64,000 nt of DNA from Erwinia persicina NBRC 102418 (GTDB lineage Bacteria > Pseudomonadota > Gammaproteobacteria > Enterobacterales > Enterobacteriaceae), in contig NZ_BCTN01000009.1 of the NCBI RefSeq assembly GCF_001571305.1, forward strand, positions 62,001 through 126,000, in the 5' to 3' direction. This document shows, one piece after another, positions 35,850 to 44,436 of the stretch. The position numbers were made by a program, and so were the translations under genes. Position 1 is the stretch's first letter. Each line of letters begins with the position of its first letter. The notes beneath the pieces were generated by a model. The model worked only from the letters and a program-made list of their open reading frames with translations, did not search any database and had not been told where the DNA came from.

Positions 35850-36506
35850 CTTACCGCTGTAATCAATATAGTGATGGCCGCCCTTACCGCGCCAGGCTTC
35901 CAGCTGGTCGGCAATGCCGCCCGCGCTCTGCGCCACCGTCAGGGGGGCGCTTTTGCCGCCCATATCGGTCTGGACCCAGCCGGGGTGCACGCAGAGCAGC
36001 GTTTTATCCTGGGCTTCGGGCTGCACCGACAGGCCGCGTGCCAGCATATTCAATGCCCCTTTACTGGCGGCATACAGCGGGTAGGTGGCATCCGGGTTTT
36101 CATTCAGGCTGGCCAGCTGCGAGGTCATCAGCGCCAGGATGCCGCTGCGTGGTTTAACCAGTGGCAACAGCATTTCCGCGCAGCGCACTGGTGAGAAAGC
36201 GTTGGTCTTAAACAGCGCCAGCAGTTCGTCGTCACTGGTGCGCGACAGCATCTGATGGTCCGGGCCATAAACGCCCGCATTAATAAAAATCACGTCAAAC
36301 CGCTGGTCTGCCAGTTCGTCCTTCAGCGCTTCGCGCTGTTCCGGCAGGTTAATGTCCAGCGTCAGCCAACGAATAGCGGCGGCACTGGCCGGGGAATCTT
36401 TACGCGTGGTTGCCGTCACCTGCCAGCCGCGATCGGCCAGGGTCGTCGCCAGTCCGGAACCGATGCCGCGTGAAGCGCCAATAATCAAAGCCTGTGGAGA
36501 TGTCAT
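35835..36506 (-). CDS. Short-chain dehydrogenase/reductase, 223 aa
   Basis: SDR fold with GASRGIGSGLA at residues 10-20, NAG in FINAGVYGPD, and YAASKGALN as the catalytic Tyr-Lys motif, with a Ser before it (LMTSQLA). Close in layout to the CsgA/sniffer-type subgroup, which often reduces carbonyls or signalling molecules. Convergent and slightly overlapping with the cupin gene. Substrate unknown. Confidence 0.88.
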   Translation of the reverse strand: MTSPQALIIGASRGIGSGLATTLADRGWQVTATTRKDSPASAAAIRWLTLDINLPEQREALKDELADQRFDVIFINAGVYGPDHQMLSRTSDDELLALFKTNAFSPVRCAEMLLPLVKPRSGILALMTSQLASLNENPDATYPLYAASKGALNMLARGLSVQPEAQDKTLLCVHPGWVQTDMGGKSAPLTVAQSAGGIADQLEAWRGKGGHHYIDYSGKLLAW

Positions 36507-36605
36507 GATAGGGTCTGCCTTATGTGAGCGAGGGTCTGTAAGATTATCTTACGGAAAAGCATAGCAAAAAGAGGGTACCGCGCATTATCGCCCGGTGCCT
36601 GATGG

Positions 36606-36631
36606 GGCGGAGGGGGCACTTTCCCTCCGCC
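36606..36631 (-). terminator. 9-bp hairpin after scsD
   Basis: GGCGGAGGG and CCCTCCGCC make a perfect 9-bp stem with an 8-base loop just beyond the scsD stop. No T run follows on either strand, so termination is possible but unproven. Confidence 0.4.
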
Positions 36632-36638
36632 ATGAGGA

Positions 36639-37139
36639 TTAGCGGCCAGCCCACCACAGCCTGAGCTTCATCCCCCAGCCGCTGGTAAAGCCGGTGGTGG
36701 TGCTCACCACCTGGCCTTTATCAATGATCACCAGCGTCGGGGTGACGCTGACCTGCCAGTGAGCCGACAGCCGGCCTTCCGGATCGTTAACCAGTGGCAT
36801 CTGATACTGCTTGACCTGCAAATAGCGCTGCACGTTTTCATTATCTCCGGAGCGCAGCGCAATACCGATCACGTTGCTACCCTCACGGGCCATCTCTGCG
36901 ACCACCGGGGTGGTAAAGCGACAGATACCGCACCAGCTGGCCCAGAAATAGACCAGCAAAGGGCGATCCTGACTCAGGGTGTTCAGCGTGACCTCCTGCC
37001 CGTCGAGGGTATGGAGTGGCTGGTCAGCAAAAGCCACAGGGGCACGGGGGCCACGCCACTGATCCATCACCCACATTACCCCCGCCATCAACAGGAACAG
37101 TACCAGCAGATCGCGCGTCCAGCGCTTCATACGGCTCAT
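36639..37139 (-). CDS. scsD: ScsD, membrane-anchored thioredoxin-like protein
   Basis: A single N-terminal anchor (LLVLFLLMAGVMWVM, about 11-26) tethers a TlpA/thioredoxin-like domain facing the periplasm. The active site is WASWCGICRF, with Cys70 and Cys73, and the cis-proline loop is VSVTPTLVI. In Salmonella ScsD belongs to the suppressor-of-copper-sensitivity group. It overlaps the scsC stop by four bases. Confidence 0.92.
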   Translation of the reverse strand: MSRMKRWTRDLLVLFLLMAGVMWVMDQWRGPRAPVAFADQPLHTLDGQEVTLNTLSQDRPLLVYFWASWCGICRFTTPVVAEMAREGSNVIGIALRSGDNENVQRYLQVKQYQMPLVNDPEGRLSAHWQVSVTPTLVIIDKGQVVSTTTGFTSGWGMKLRLWWAGR

Positions 37140-37855
37140 GGCGTCTGCGCCAGCTGCTGTTTCACCAGGCTTTCCAGTTGCTCATAGGAGACCGCGCCCG
37201 GCAGCAGGCGGTTGCCAATCAGCGTGGCCGGTGTACCCTCAATGCCAAGGTGCTGCGCCAGTTTCAGATTGGTGTTGACCGTTTCCAGGCTCTGTCTGTC
37301 CGGCTGTGCGAGAGTGATGTTCAGCTTCTGTTCCGCCGCTTTGATACTGGCGTCATCGTGGTAGCCTTTTTTCGCCATCAGGCGCTGATGAAGTGCCAGC
37401 CAGCGATCCGGCTGCTGCCGCCACAGCGTCAGTACCTCACGGGCGGCGGTGAGCGAGCTTTCTGAACGGTAAGGCAGGGGTTTAATCACCACGGCGACGT
37501 CCGGGTACTGTTGCACGATCTTTTCCAGCAGTAAATCGAACTGCTTACAGTACGGGCAGTTGTAATCAGTAAACGCGACCAGTGTCAGCTTCGCGTCTTT
37601 TGCTCCCAGGCGGGGCGAACCGGCATCCTCATACAGTGCGGCGTGGTTCTGCGCGATGACCTGGCCGGTGACGTCTGCCTGCTGCTTCTGCGCCTGTTTA
37701 TCGTAAGCATCGGCGGCTTCCGCCAGGATCTGCGGATTTTCCACCAGCGTTTCGCGGATCAACTGCTGAATACGTGCCTCCTGTTCCGGGGTAAAGGGGG
37801 CAGCAGCCCACAGCGGAGTGGCAACCAGTAGCAGGGCGATCAGGGATTTTTTCAT
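37136..37855 (-). CDS. scsC: ScsC, periplasmic DsbA-like thiol oxidoreductase
   Basis: Signal peptide to about residue 18, an N-terminal helical stalk (TPEQEARIQQLIRETLVENP, then AEAADAYDKQAQKQQ) and a DsbA-fold catalytic domain with DYNCPYCKQ (Cys100, Cys103) and the cis-Pro loop IEGTPATLI. The N-terminal stalk is of the type that makes Proteus ScsC trimeric and an isomerase, a possible oligomerisation element here. It overlaps scsB by four bases and is expected to receive electrons from it. Confidence 0.93.
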   Translation of the reverse strand: MKKSLIALLLVATPLWAAAPFTPEQEARIQQLIRETLVENPQILAEAADAYDKQAQKQQADVTGQVIAQNHAALYEDAGSPRLGAKDAKLTLVAFTDYNCPYCKQFDLLLEKIVQQYPDVAVVIKPLPYRSESSLTAAREVLTLWRQQPDRWLALHQRLMAKKGYHDDASIKAAEQKLNITLAQPDRQSLETVNTNLKLAQHLGIEGTPATLIGNRLLPGAVSYEQLESLVKQQLAQTP

Positions 37856-39882
37856 GGTTCATTTCCTTTGGCATCATTCAGGGTTTTCAGCAGGGTGGGA
37901 CGGTCAAGCAGCGGTGAAAGCACCACGCCCTGAGGAATTCCCGGTCCATAAATTTGATTAAACGGCACGGCAACGCTGCCGCGCTGTTGCAAAAAGCGAG
38001 TGATGGACTCGGAAGGCCGGCTCCAGTCACCGCGCAGTGCTACCACGTCTTCAGCCATCAGTGCCTGCTGCACATCTTCCCGCAGCAGTACGTTGTATTT
38101 GTTGGCTTTACAGGTCACACACCAGTCGGCAGTAACGTCAATAAATACCCGCTTATTGGCGTCCAGTGCCTGGCGGATAGCCTGTTCTGACAAGGGTTGC
38201 CAGTTAACGCGATCCTGCAATGCTTTTTTACCCGGTGTGGTACTGATGACACCGGTCAGCAGCATGCCACCCGCACACGCCAGCAGGAGCGTGGTGACCA
38301 TCGCCGCCAGTTTGATTCCACACTGTTTTATCAGGGTGACCAGCAGTATCAGCATGATAACGGCAGCCACAGTCAGCGTGGCGATAGCACCAATATGGTT
38401 GACCAGCAGGCTAACCAGCCAGAAACAGGACACCAGCATCAGTAAGCCCAGCAGGATGCGCAGCACGTTCATCCAGCGGCCGGGGCGCGGTAACTTCAGT
38501 GCCAGTGCAGGCCATGCCGCGATCAGCAGCCAGGGCAGGCTCATGCCAATGCCAAGCGCAACAAACATCACCCACAGCAGTGGCAGGGAGGCGGCCAGTG
38601 CGAAAGCCACCGCGGTGCCAAGAAACGGGGCAGAGCAGGGCGTGGCCAGCAGAGTGGCAAAGGCGCCCTGCCAGAAATGTCCGCTCAGACCGTGCCCGGC
38701 GTGGGTCGCCAGGCGGGTATTAAGTGTTGAAGGCAGGCGAAGATGCAGCACTCCGAACAGACTGGCGCTGAACAGCAGTGTCACCAGCACCATAAAGCCG
38801 ATAAACCACGGGTTCTGGAACTGGATGCCCCAGCCAAGGGCACGATCCGTCAGGCGCAGCGCCGTCATCAGCAGGGCCAGCGCCATAAATGAGGCGACAA
38901 TGCCGGCGCTGGAGGCGAGGAACTGTAGCCGCACGCTGCGGCGGTCGCGCTGAGGGGCGGTGATAATACTGCCCAGCTTCATGCCCAGTACCGGCAGCAC
39001 GCAGGGCATCAGGTTGAGAATAAAGCCCCCGGCCAGCGCCATCAGCAGCATCTGCCACAGCGGCAGGGTCGCGGCAGGTGGCGTGATATTTGCTGCCACC
39101 GGCAGGCTGATTTGCTGCGCCAGACCGCCGTCTGCCAGCACCAGCGACAGGGTTTTACCCTTGAGGTCCGGTGCACTCTCCCCCCACTCATCGCTGACCG
39201 GCACGTGGGCGACCAGCTGAGATCCGTTCAGAGTAAAACGTGGCTCGCCGAAACTGCTCCCGGCAAGTCCGTCGAGGAACAGCGCCGGTTGCTGCCAGCC
39301 ATCCTGACGGTCGGCGACAATCTGCAATTCACCCTGCCGGTAACTGGCGGTAATATGTTCCGTCAGGCCGTGTTCAATCGGCACTGTGCCCATTGCCCGG
39401 GCATAGTCATGGTTGAATGCCGGGTCTGCGGACGCCGACATCTGCAGGCTGAAGGGGTAATCCGTGAGGATGCAGACGTTACTGCAGGTCGATAGTGTCA
39501 GCGTCCCGGCAAGGTGAGCGGGGGCCGGGGCAGGCAGTTCAATCGGCAGTGATACCTGCTGATGATAGCCCTGAGTGCTGATCCCCGCGACGTCAAAGCG
39601 CTGTGGAACGGGCCAGAACCAGCGTGCGCCCGTGATGCCATCCTGCCAGCGAATGGCGGGAGCAATGCCTCCTTCACCCGGTGAACGCCAGTAGGTTTTC
39701 CAGCCGTCCTGCAGGCGAATATCCAGCAGAAGTCGGGTACGGTCGGGTTGTGAGGCGTCGGCACGCAGGCGCACCTCCGCGTGACGATTTTGAGGGTTTT
39801 GCAGCCAGCCGCTGTCGGCCGCTTGAAGCCCGGGCAGCCAAAAAAGCAGCAGGAGGACAACGCTCCTGATAAGCGTAAACAT
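37852..39882 (-). CDS. scsB: ScsB, DsbD-like transmembrane thiol reductant carrier
   Basis: 676 aa: signal peptide, an N-terminal periplasmic domain with a cysteine pair (TCSNVCILTDYPF), a central block of about eight membrane segments with MPCVLPVLGMKL and ATPCSAPFLGTA, and a C-terminal thioredoxin-like domain with DWCVTCK (Cys588, Cys591). It moves electrons from cytosolic thioredoxin to periplasmic ScsC and ScsD. GGAG lies at good spacing before the ATG. It is the second gene of the scsABCD operon. Confidence 0.93.
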   Translation of the reverse strand: MFTLIRSVVLLLLFWLPGLQAADSGWLQNPQNRHAEVRLRADASQPDRTRLLLDIRLQDGWKTYWRSPGEGGIAPAIRWQDGITGARWFWPVPQRFDVAGISTQGYHQQVSLPIELPAPAPAHLAGTLTLSTCSNVCILTDYPFSLQMSASADPAFNHDYARAMGTVPIEHGLTEHITASYRQGELQIVADRQDGWQQPALFLDGLAGSSFGEPRFTLNGSQLVAHVPVSDEWGESAPDLKGKTLSLVLADGGLAQQISLPVAANITPPAATLPLWQMLLMALAGGFILNLMPCVLPVLGMKLGSIITAPQRDRRSVRLQFLASSAGIVASFMALALLMTALRLTDRALGWGIQFQNPWFIGFMVLVTLLFSASLFGVLHLRLPSTLNTRLATHAGHGLSGHFWQGAFATLLATPCSAPFLGTAVAFALAASLPLLWVMFVALGIGMSLPWLLIAAWPALALKLPRPGRWMNVLRILLGLLMLVSCFWLVSLLVNHIGAIATLTVAAVIMLILLVTLIKQCGIKLAAMVTTLLLACAGGMLLTGVISTTPGKKALQDRVNWQPLSEQAIRQALDANKRVFIDVTADWCVTCKANKYNVLLREDVQQALMAEDVVALRGDWSRPSESITRFLQQRGSVAVPFNQIYGPGIPQGVVLSPLLDRPTLLKTLNDAKGNEP

Positions 39883-39929
39883 AGTATTTCTCCGTAAATG
39901 AAAAAGTCAGAACCGGGGGAAGCGGTCTG

Positions 39930-40289
39930 TCATTCGCGGAAATTGCAGTTGATCAGATGGATGCGTAGCAGCGGTGCGCGGCGGGCGCGTACCGGGGGAA
40001 ACCTGAATGGCAGGGCGCACAGTAGCGCTAATACCGCCAGCAGGATATCGGGCGCAGGGACGGCACCGTCGAACAGCAGAGGGGGCACCACCAGCAGGGT
40101 TTTGGCGCTTATCTCACAGGGCGTCAGCGGGGCACTTTCGTTGCTGTCCGGAGGGGCAACGCTGAGGCTGGCCGCCACGGATTGCGGGGGCAGGGCGTGC
40201 AGGCTCGCCACGCGCTGTGCCATACAAATCAGTATGACCAGACAGGCGAGGATCAGGAAGCCCGTTGCTTTGCGTTGCCGAGTTGTCAT
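39930..40289 (-). CDS. scsA: ScsA, small membrane protein of the copper-sensitivity operon
   Basis: A 119-aa protein with one membrane span near the N-terminus (TGFLILACLVILICMAQRVASL) and a second, weaker hydrophobic segment (ILLAVLALLCALPF). The HALPPQSVAASL segment and overall size match ScsA of Salmonella. Its molecular activity is poorly defined; it is linked to copper and peroxide tolerance. The start is taken at 40289, which follows a G-rich GGGGCGGG; an earlier in-frame ATG at 40301 has no ribosome site. Confidence 0.8.
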   Translation of the reverse strand: MTTRQRKATGFLILACLVILICMAQRVASLHALPPQSVAASLSVAPPDSNESAPLTPCEISAKTLLVVPPLLFDGAVPAPDILLAVLALLCALPFRFPPVRARRAPLLRIHLINCNFRE

Positions 40290-40310
40290 CACCCGCCCCA
40301 TTTGTTAAGT

Positions 40311-40335
40311 GCGACTATCTTAACCAGACAGTCGC
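40311..40335. promoter_or_regulatory. Dyad operator at the scsABCD promoter
   Basis: GCGACTATCT and AGACAGTCGC are inverted repeats of ten bases with one mismatch, separated by TAACC. The dyad covers the AAGATA that would be the -10 of a promoter with TTGTCA 17 bases upstream on the minus strand. No regulator gene adjoins. Confidence 0.55.
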
Positions 40336-40378
40336 GTTTGACAATGGTTACTCGTGTAAACTTTTGTCTGTCAGCGGA

Positions 40379-41767
40379 TTACACCCTGTTCAGCGTCCCC
40401 CAGACCAGATTTCCGCGATGGAAGGTGGCGGTGCGCGGCGAGATACGCGCCACGGCCTCTGCCGAGCAGGAGGCGTCAACCAGCACGAAGCTGGCTTCAT
40501 CCTGCTCCATGGGCCACACGCGCTCCCCCCGGTCGTTGAGCGGCAGACGGTTGCCGGTGGCAATGGCCAGTGCCCGCGACAGCGGAAGTTCTCCCGGACG
40601 CACATACAGCTGGGCGTACAGATTGGCTTTTTCCAGCATATCGCCGAGCCCATACGGCGACCAGTGGTCAATGACGCTGTCGGTGCCGGTCATCACCATA
40701 ACGCCGTTATCCTGAAGCTGTTTCAGGGGCATATGCAGCGTGCCAATCGGCACCGTCGAGGCAATGCTGATTTGCTGTGCCGCCATGCGCTGCGCAGTTT
40801 CTTCCACCTGCTGCGGAGTGAGCGTGGCCAGCGCAAACGCGTGGCTGATGGTCAGTTTTCCCTTCAGCTGCGGAGTCTGCTCCACCCGGTCAATCATATA
40901 GCGGATGGCGGCGACGCCCGCCGGAGTGGTTTCATGCAGATGGATATCCACGCCCTTGTTATAGTCAACGGCAATCTGGAACATCGTATCGAGGGATTTT
41001 TCCATATTGCCGTCCACGCTGGTGGGATCGAGCCCGCCGACGTAGTGGGCACCCGCCTGCATGGCTTCGCGCATCAGCGGTTCAGATTTTGACAGCAGCA
41101 GCCCGTGCTGCGGAAAGGCGACGATCTCACAGCTGAAGCCGCTGCGGCGCTGTTCCAGCACGGCCATCAGGTTTTCCAGATTCTTCAGGCCGGAAACGGG
41201 TTCAATATTGCAGTGGCTGCGTGCCACGCTGGAGCCTTTCGACTGCACAAGGTCGATCAGCTTATTGGCCCGTTCCCGGGTATGCGGTGCCAGCTCAGGC
41301 AGGAGCTGATGTTCCAGCGCGATCATCTGCTTAATGGTGGTGCCTGCCGGGCGGGACTGCACGCGCCATGGGCCACCATAGAAAGTCTTATCCAGATGAA
41401 TATGCATATCCCGCATCGCGGGCAGCAGCAGTTTTCCCCCCGCGTCAGCGTGCGGCAGGCTGGCATCCGGCCGCTGGTTGCTGGCACGCAGGGCGACGAT
41501 TTTGCCGTCGTTAATCTCCAGGCAGTACAGTGCCGTCCGCGTCGCAACGGCGCCCCCATCCTGATAGTCAAAGCCGGTCTCCAGCAGCACATTATTCAGG
41601 TAGTAATGGCGGGCGCTGAGGGTCGACAGGGTCTTTTCCTGTCTGACAGGAGAGGGATTGCCTGCAGCAAGGGCAAGCGGGCTGCCAGCGCCCAGCAGGA
41701 CGCAGGCACCGAGCAGTTTGCTGCCGTGGCTGAGAAAGGTACGACGTTGCGGGTCGGAATTAGTCAT
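40379..41767 (-). CDS. Tat-exported amidohydrolase, cytosine-deaminase-like, 462 aa
   Basis: A twin-arginine signal (QRRTFLSHGSKLLGACVLLG) precedes an amidohydrolase of the TIM-barrel superfamily. Metal ligands can be placed at MRDMHIHLDKT (HxH), SHCNIEP, DIHLHETT, ISHAFALA and MTGTDSVIDHW (final Asp). This is the pattern of cytosine deaminase and related hydrolases, but those are cytosolic; an exported version is unusual. It overlaps the ankyrin gene by eight bases. Substrate unknown. Confidence 0.85.
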   Translation of the reverse strand: MTNSDPQRRTFLSHGSKLLGACVLLGAGSPLALAAGNPSPVRQEKTLSTLSARHYYLNNVLLETGFDYQDGGAVATRTALYCLEINDGKIVALRASNQRPDASLPHADAGGKLLLPAMRDMHIHLDKTFYGGPWRVQSRPAGTTIKQMIALEHQLLPELAPHTRERANKLIDLVQSKGSSVARSHCNIEPVSGLKNLENLMAVLEQRRSGFSCEIVAFPQHGLLLSKSEPLMREAMQAGAHYVGGLDPTSVDGNMEKSLDTMFQIAVDYNKGVDIHLHETTPAGVAAIRYMIDRVEQTPQLKGKLTISHAFALATLTPQQVEETAQRMAAQQISIASTVPIGTLHMPLKQLQDNGVMVMTGTDSVIDHWSPYGLGDMLEKANLYAQLYVRPGELPLSRALAIATGNRLPLNDRGERVWPMEQDEASFVLVDASCSAEAVARISPRTATFHRGNLVWGTLNRV

Positions 41768-42401
41768 CGTGGGCTCCTGACTGAATAAGCTGTGTGGCAA
41801 TCGCGTCATAGCCGAGCGAACGCGCCAGCTGTAACGGGGTTTTTCCGTATTTATCGGTCAGATGCGGGCTGGCACCGTTATCCAGCAACAGCTGAACAAT
41901 CGCCTGCTGGTCACGGCCTCCGTCGTTAAGCACGATGGCCTCGAGCAGCGGTGTCCAGCCGAGAAAATTGGTGTGATTCACGTTGATCGCGGTGTGGGCC
42001 AGCAGTTCACGGACGATGGGCACGTGGCCTTTCTCACTGGCAGGCGTCAGGCCGACGCCGCCAAAACGGGTCAGGCGGTTCAAATCGGGTGACGCCGGCA
42101 GCAGCAGCCGTAACAGCCTCAGGTCGTTATTCAGGCAGGCGATAAGAAACGGGTTTAGACAGGTATTATCCTGTTGATTGATATCTGCCCCGGCGCGCAT
42201 TAGCCAGGCCACACAGTCATAGTGCTGAAGCTGTGCTGCCAGCGTTATCGCGCTGGTGCGCTGCACGGTCGTGGTGTTGAGGTCGACGCCCTGCGCATGG
42301 CATGCCTGCAGGGCATCCAGGTCACCCTGACGGGCGGCATCAAGAAAGCGTTCCTGCAGCGCGCGGGCAGCAGAAGAGGATTCAGTGTGAGCAGATGGCA
42401 T
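41760..42401 (-). CDS. Ankyrin-repeat protein, 213 aa
   Basis: About five ankyrin repeats (for example GDLDALQACHAQGVDLNT, then SAITLAAQLQHYDCVAWLMR and KYGKTPLQLARSLGYDA). There is no signal peptide from the ATG at 42401, which follows CAGGGAAAA. It overlaps the Tat amidohydrolase start by eight bases, so the pair forms an operon divergent from a LysR gene. A role in folding, protection or retention of the partner enzyme is an inference from operon structure. Confidence 0.87.
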   Translation of the reverse strand: MPSAHTESSSAARALQERFLDAARQGDLDALQACHAQGVDLNTTTVQRTSAITLAAQLQHYDCVAWLMRAGADINQQDNTCLNPFLIACLNNDLRLLRLLLPASPDLNRLTRFGGVGLTPASEKGHVPIVRELLAHTAINVNHTNFLGWTPLLEAIVLNDGGRDQQAIVQLLLDNGASPHLTDKYGKTPLQLARSLGYDAIATQLIQSGAHDD

Positions 42402-42503
42402 AAATTTTCCCTGACAGACGAGTGATAATCCATCGAAAGACAATAACAGCCTGTAAAAGCCGGAGATATCCGTTTAAAAATAATTCACGCTAAGTCGGGT
42501 TGT

Positions 42504-42522
42504 TGTTGAATAATAATCAACA
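42504..42522. promoter_or_regulatory. LysR-type dyad (TGTTGA-N7-TCAACA)
   Basis: A perfect 6-bp inverted repeat with 7-bp spacer and a T-N11-A core lies 24 bases before the LysR start and upstream of the divergent ankyrin operon, as expected for the binding site of the adjacent LysR protein. Confidence 0.6.
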
Positions 42523-42545
42523 CAGAGTGAAGGAGGAAACGCCGC

Positions 42546-43487
42546 GTGAACTCGATATTTAACGAAGAGAATTTGCAGGTATTTACGACGGTGGCGCGCT
42601 GCCATAGCTTCAGTCAGGCCGCGCTTGAGCTGGGCGTGACCACTTCTGCCATCAGCTACGCGATTAAGCGTATGGAGACCGGACTGGCGGTTGCGTTATT
42701 TTTGCGCCATGCCCGCCGCGTTGAGCTGACGGAGTCTGGTCACTATTTTCATCAAAAGGCACTGGCGCTGCTGGACGATTTCCGCGCAATAAAACAGGGG
42801 GTGGATGCCATTGCCCTGGGTGTAGAGTCGCGGGTGCGCATCTGCATCAATCATCTGCTGTTTACGCCCCGTCACACTGCGCGCCTGTTACAGCTGTTAA
42901 AAAAGGCCTTTCCCACCTGTCAGGTCACCGTCACTCATGAGGTTTACAACGGCGTCTGGGATGCTTTTATCCATCACCAGGCGACCATCGCCATCGGCGC
43001 ACCGGACAGCCCGCCGGAGGGCGGGGGGATTACGTGCACCGACATAGGGGGCATACACTGGCAGTTCGCTATTGCGCCTGACCATCCGCTGGCGGCCCTG
43101 CCGCAGCCGATAGGCGAAAACGCGCTGAGACGCTTTACCAATATTATGGTGGCGGACACGGCCCTGACCCTGAATCAGCGCATTGGCTGGCTGCTCCAAG
43201 GGCAGGAGGTCATTCTGGTGCCGGACTTCCAGACGAAATGTCAGTGCCAGATTCTGGGAGAGGGGATCGGTTTTCTGCCGGACTACCTTGTCAGGGAAGC
43301 GGGCGAGGCGCTGGTGACGCGCCAGGTCAGAAATCCCCGACCGGCCTCCAGGCTGCTGCTGGTCACCCGCGAACCGGCCAGCGGTCAGGTGACGCAGTGG
43401 ATCAGACAACAGTTTTTGGCAGGGGGGGCCTTAAGTACGCTGTATCAGGATTTTCTGCATCGCGAAGATAAAACAGACGGAATGTAA
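42546..43487 (+). CDS. LysR-family transcription regulator, 313 aa
   Basis: N-terminal helix-turn-helix (FTTVARCHSFSQAALELGVT and SAISYAIKRMETGL, about residues 12-46), linker helix and periplasmic-binding-like effector domain. The start is GTG at 42546 preceded by GGAGGAAA. It is divergent from the ankyrin-amidohydrolase operon and overlaps its putative dyad, so it most likely controls that operon. Effector unknown. Confidence 0.92.
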   Translation: MNSIFNEENLQVFTTVARCHSFSQAALELGVTTSAISYAIKRMETGLAVALFLRHARRVELTESGHYFHQKALALLDDFRAIKQGVDAIALGVESRVRICINHLLFTPRHTARLLQLLKKAFPTCQVTVTHEVYNGVWDAFIHHQATIAIGAPDSPPEGGGITCTDIGGIHWQFAIAPDHPLAALPQPIGENALRRFTNIMVADTALTLNQRIGWLLQGQEVILVPDFQTKCQCQILGEGIGFLPDYLVREAGEALVTRQVRNPRPASRLLLVTREPASGQVTQWIRQQFLAGGALSTLYQDFLHREDKTDGM

Positions 43488-43510
43488 AAACTGTGTTAAC
43501 TTGAAGGCTC

Positions 43511-43705
43511 ATTACCAAATTTTCTCTTAAAATAAAAATATGTAGGTCTATTATTCAAAACATTAAATATCAGTGCCCGTCTTGTCACGGCTGCCAGTTC
43601 CGCTTTTCGCCATTCAGTATCACCGCTAAAAATCCCCATGGTGCCAACTGCATTTTCTGTAAAGCCCAGATGGTTTGTCGTCCCGCGACCACAGCACAAA
43701 ACTAA
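43511..43705 (+). CDS. YmcF/YnfQ-like zinc-ribbon small protein with ATT start, 64 aa
   Basis: An open frame encodes a small basic N-terminus (KFSLKIKI) and then a four-cysteine zinc ribbon: YQCPSCHGCQF ... NPHGANCIFCKAQM. This resembles the E. coli cold-shock peptides YmcF and YnfQ, which as I recall use non-AUG starts. There is no ATG, GTG or TTG ahead of the domain in frame. ATT at 43511 lies three bases after GAAGG, hence the proposed start. Length is close to the about 62 residues of YmcF. The spacing of the ribosome site is short, so another near-cognate codon remains possible. Confidence 0.7.
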   Translation: MTKFSLKIKICRSIIQNIKYQCPSCHGCQFRFSPFSITAKNPHGANCIFCKAQMVCRPATTAQN

Positions 43706-43789
43706 ACCCGTCGAGCGTTTTCCCCAGGCCTGTTGTTGATGTTAACCTTAGCGACTTATCCCCGTTAACCGTCAATATCCCAGGGCCGT

Positions 43790-44434
43790 ATGATGACCAC
43801 CTCAACTGAAAAACTTCTTTCCCTCTGTAGTGACAGCCTGGCTGCCGCCGCCCCGCAGGATATGCCCATCATTACGACGGCAGATCCCGCGCTGGTCGAA
43901 GAACTTCGCCAACTGCTGGCCGTGAAAAACGGCTGCTATGGTTTTGTCTCTGCCCTGCATATTTTCCCGTGGCAGGCGGTGGAAAATGAACCCGGCCTGC
44001 AGCAGTGGAACCAGCCTGAGCTGTGGATAGAGGCTTTCCAGGATCTGGCGCGTGACGCGCTTTTCTTTGCAGAAGATATCTTTGGCGTGCAGTTCTGCCT
44101 GCGGCAGGGCGGCGTGTTCAGCTTCGAACCGGAAACCGGCGAGTTTAGCTGGATGGCCGAAAGCCTTGAGCACTGGAGTGCCCTGATTCTGGAAGACTAT
44201 TCCGTATTAACCGGTTATCCGCTGGCGCAGGACTGGCAGGATCAGCACGGTGCACTGCCTGCGGGTTACCGTCTGCTGCCGAAAATCCCGTTTATTCTGG
44301 GCGGGGAATTTGTGCCGGATAACCTTCACGCGGTGCGCAGTGTGGATGGCATGCGCACCCGTGCGCTGTTTGCCGTGCAGATGCGCGACCGGCCGGACGG
44401 CTCACAGGTCGCTTTTGATCCCTCCGCGTCCTGA
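43790..44434 (+). CDS. SMI1/KNR4 (SUKH-fold) family protein, 214 aa
   Basis: Mixed alpha/beta protein with the SUKH pattern: ALVEELRQLLAVKNGCYGFVSALHIFPW, then LFFAEDIFGVQFCL and GEFSWMAESLEHWS. Many SUKH proteins are immunity partners of contact-dependent or type VI toxins, and others are housekeeping. No toxin gene is visible here, so the immunity role is not supported. No signal peptide. A second ATG directly follows the first. Confidence 0.75.
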   Translation: MMTTSTEKLLSLCSDSLAAAAPQDMPIITTADPALVEELRQLLAVKNGCYGFVSALHIFPWQAVENEPGLQQWNQPELWIEAFQDLARDALFFAEDIFGVQFCLRQGGVFSFEPETGEFSWMAESLEHWSALILEDYSVLTGYPLAQDWQDQHGALPAGYRLLPKIPFILGGEFVPDNLHAVRSVDGMRTRALFAVQMRDRPDGSQVAFDPSAS

Positions 44435-44436
44435 TC

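Noticed and set aside
43496-43699. Minus-strand 67-codon ORF
   Set aside because: It is antisense to the zinc-ribbon frame, whose cysteine pattern is far more convincing; the minus-strand peptide shows no family features.
43790-44434. Toxin-immunity pair
   Set aside because: The SUKH fold is common in immunity proteins, but no toxin, VgrG, Rhs or CdiA gene lies nearby, so no such claim is made.
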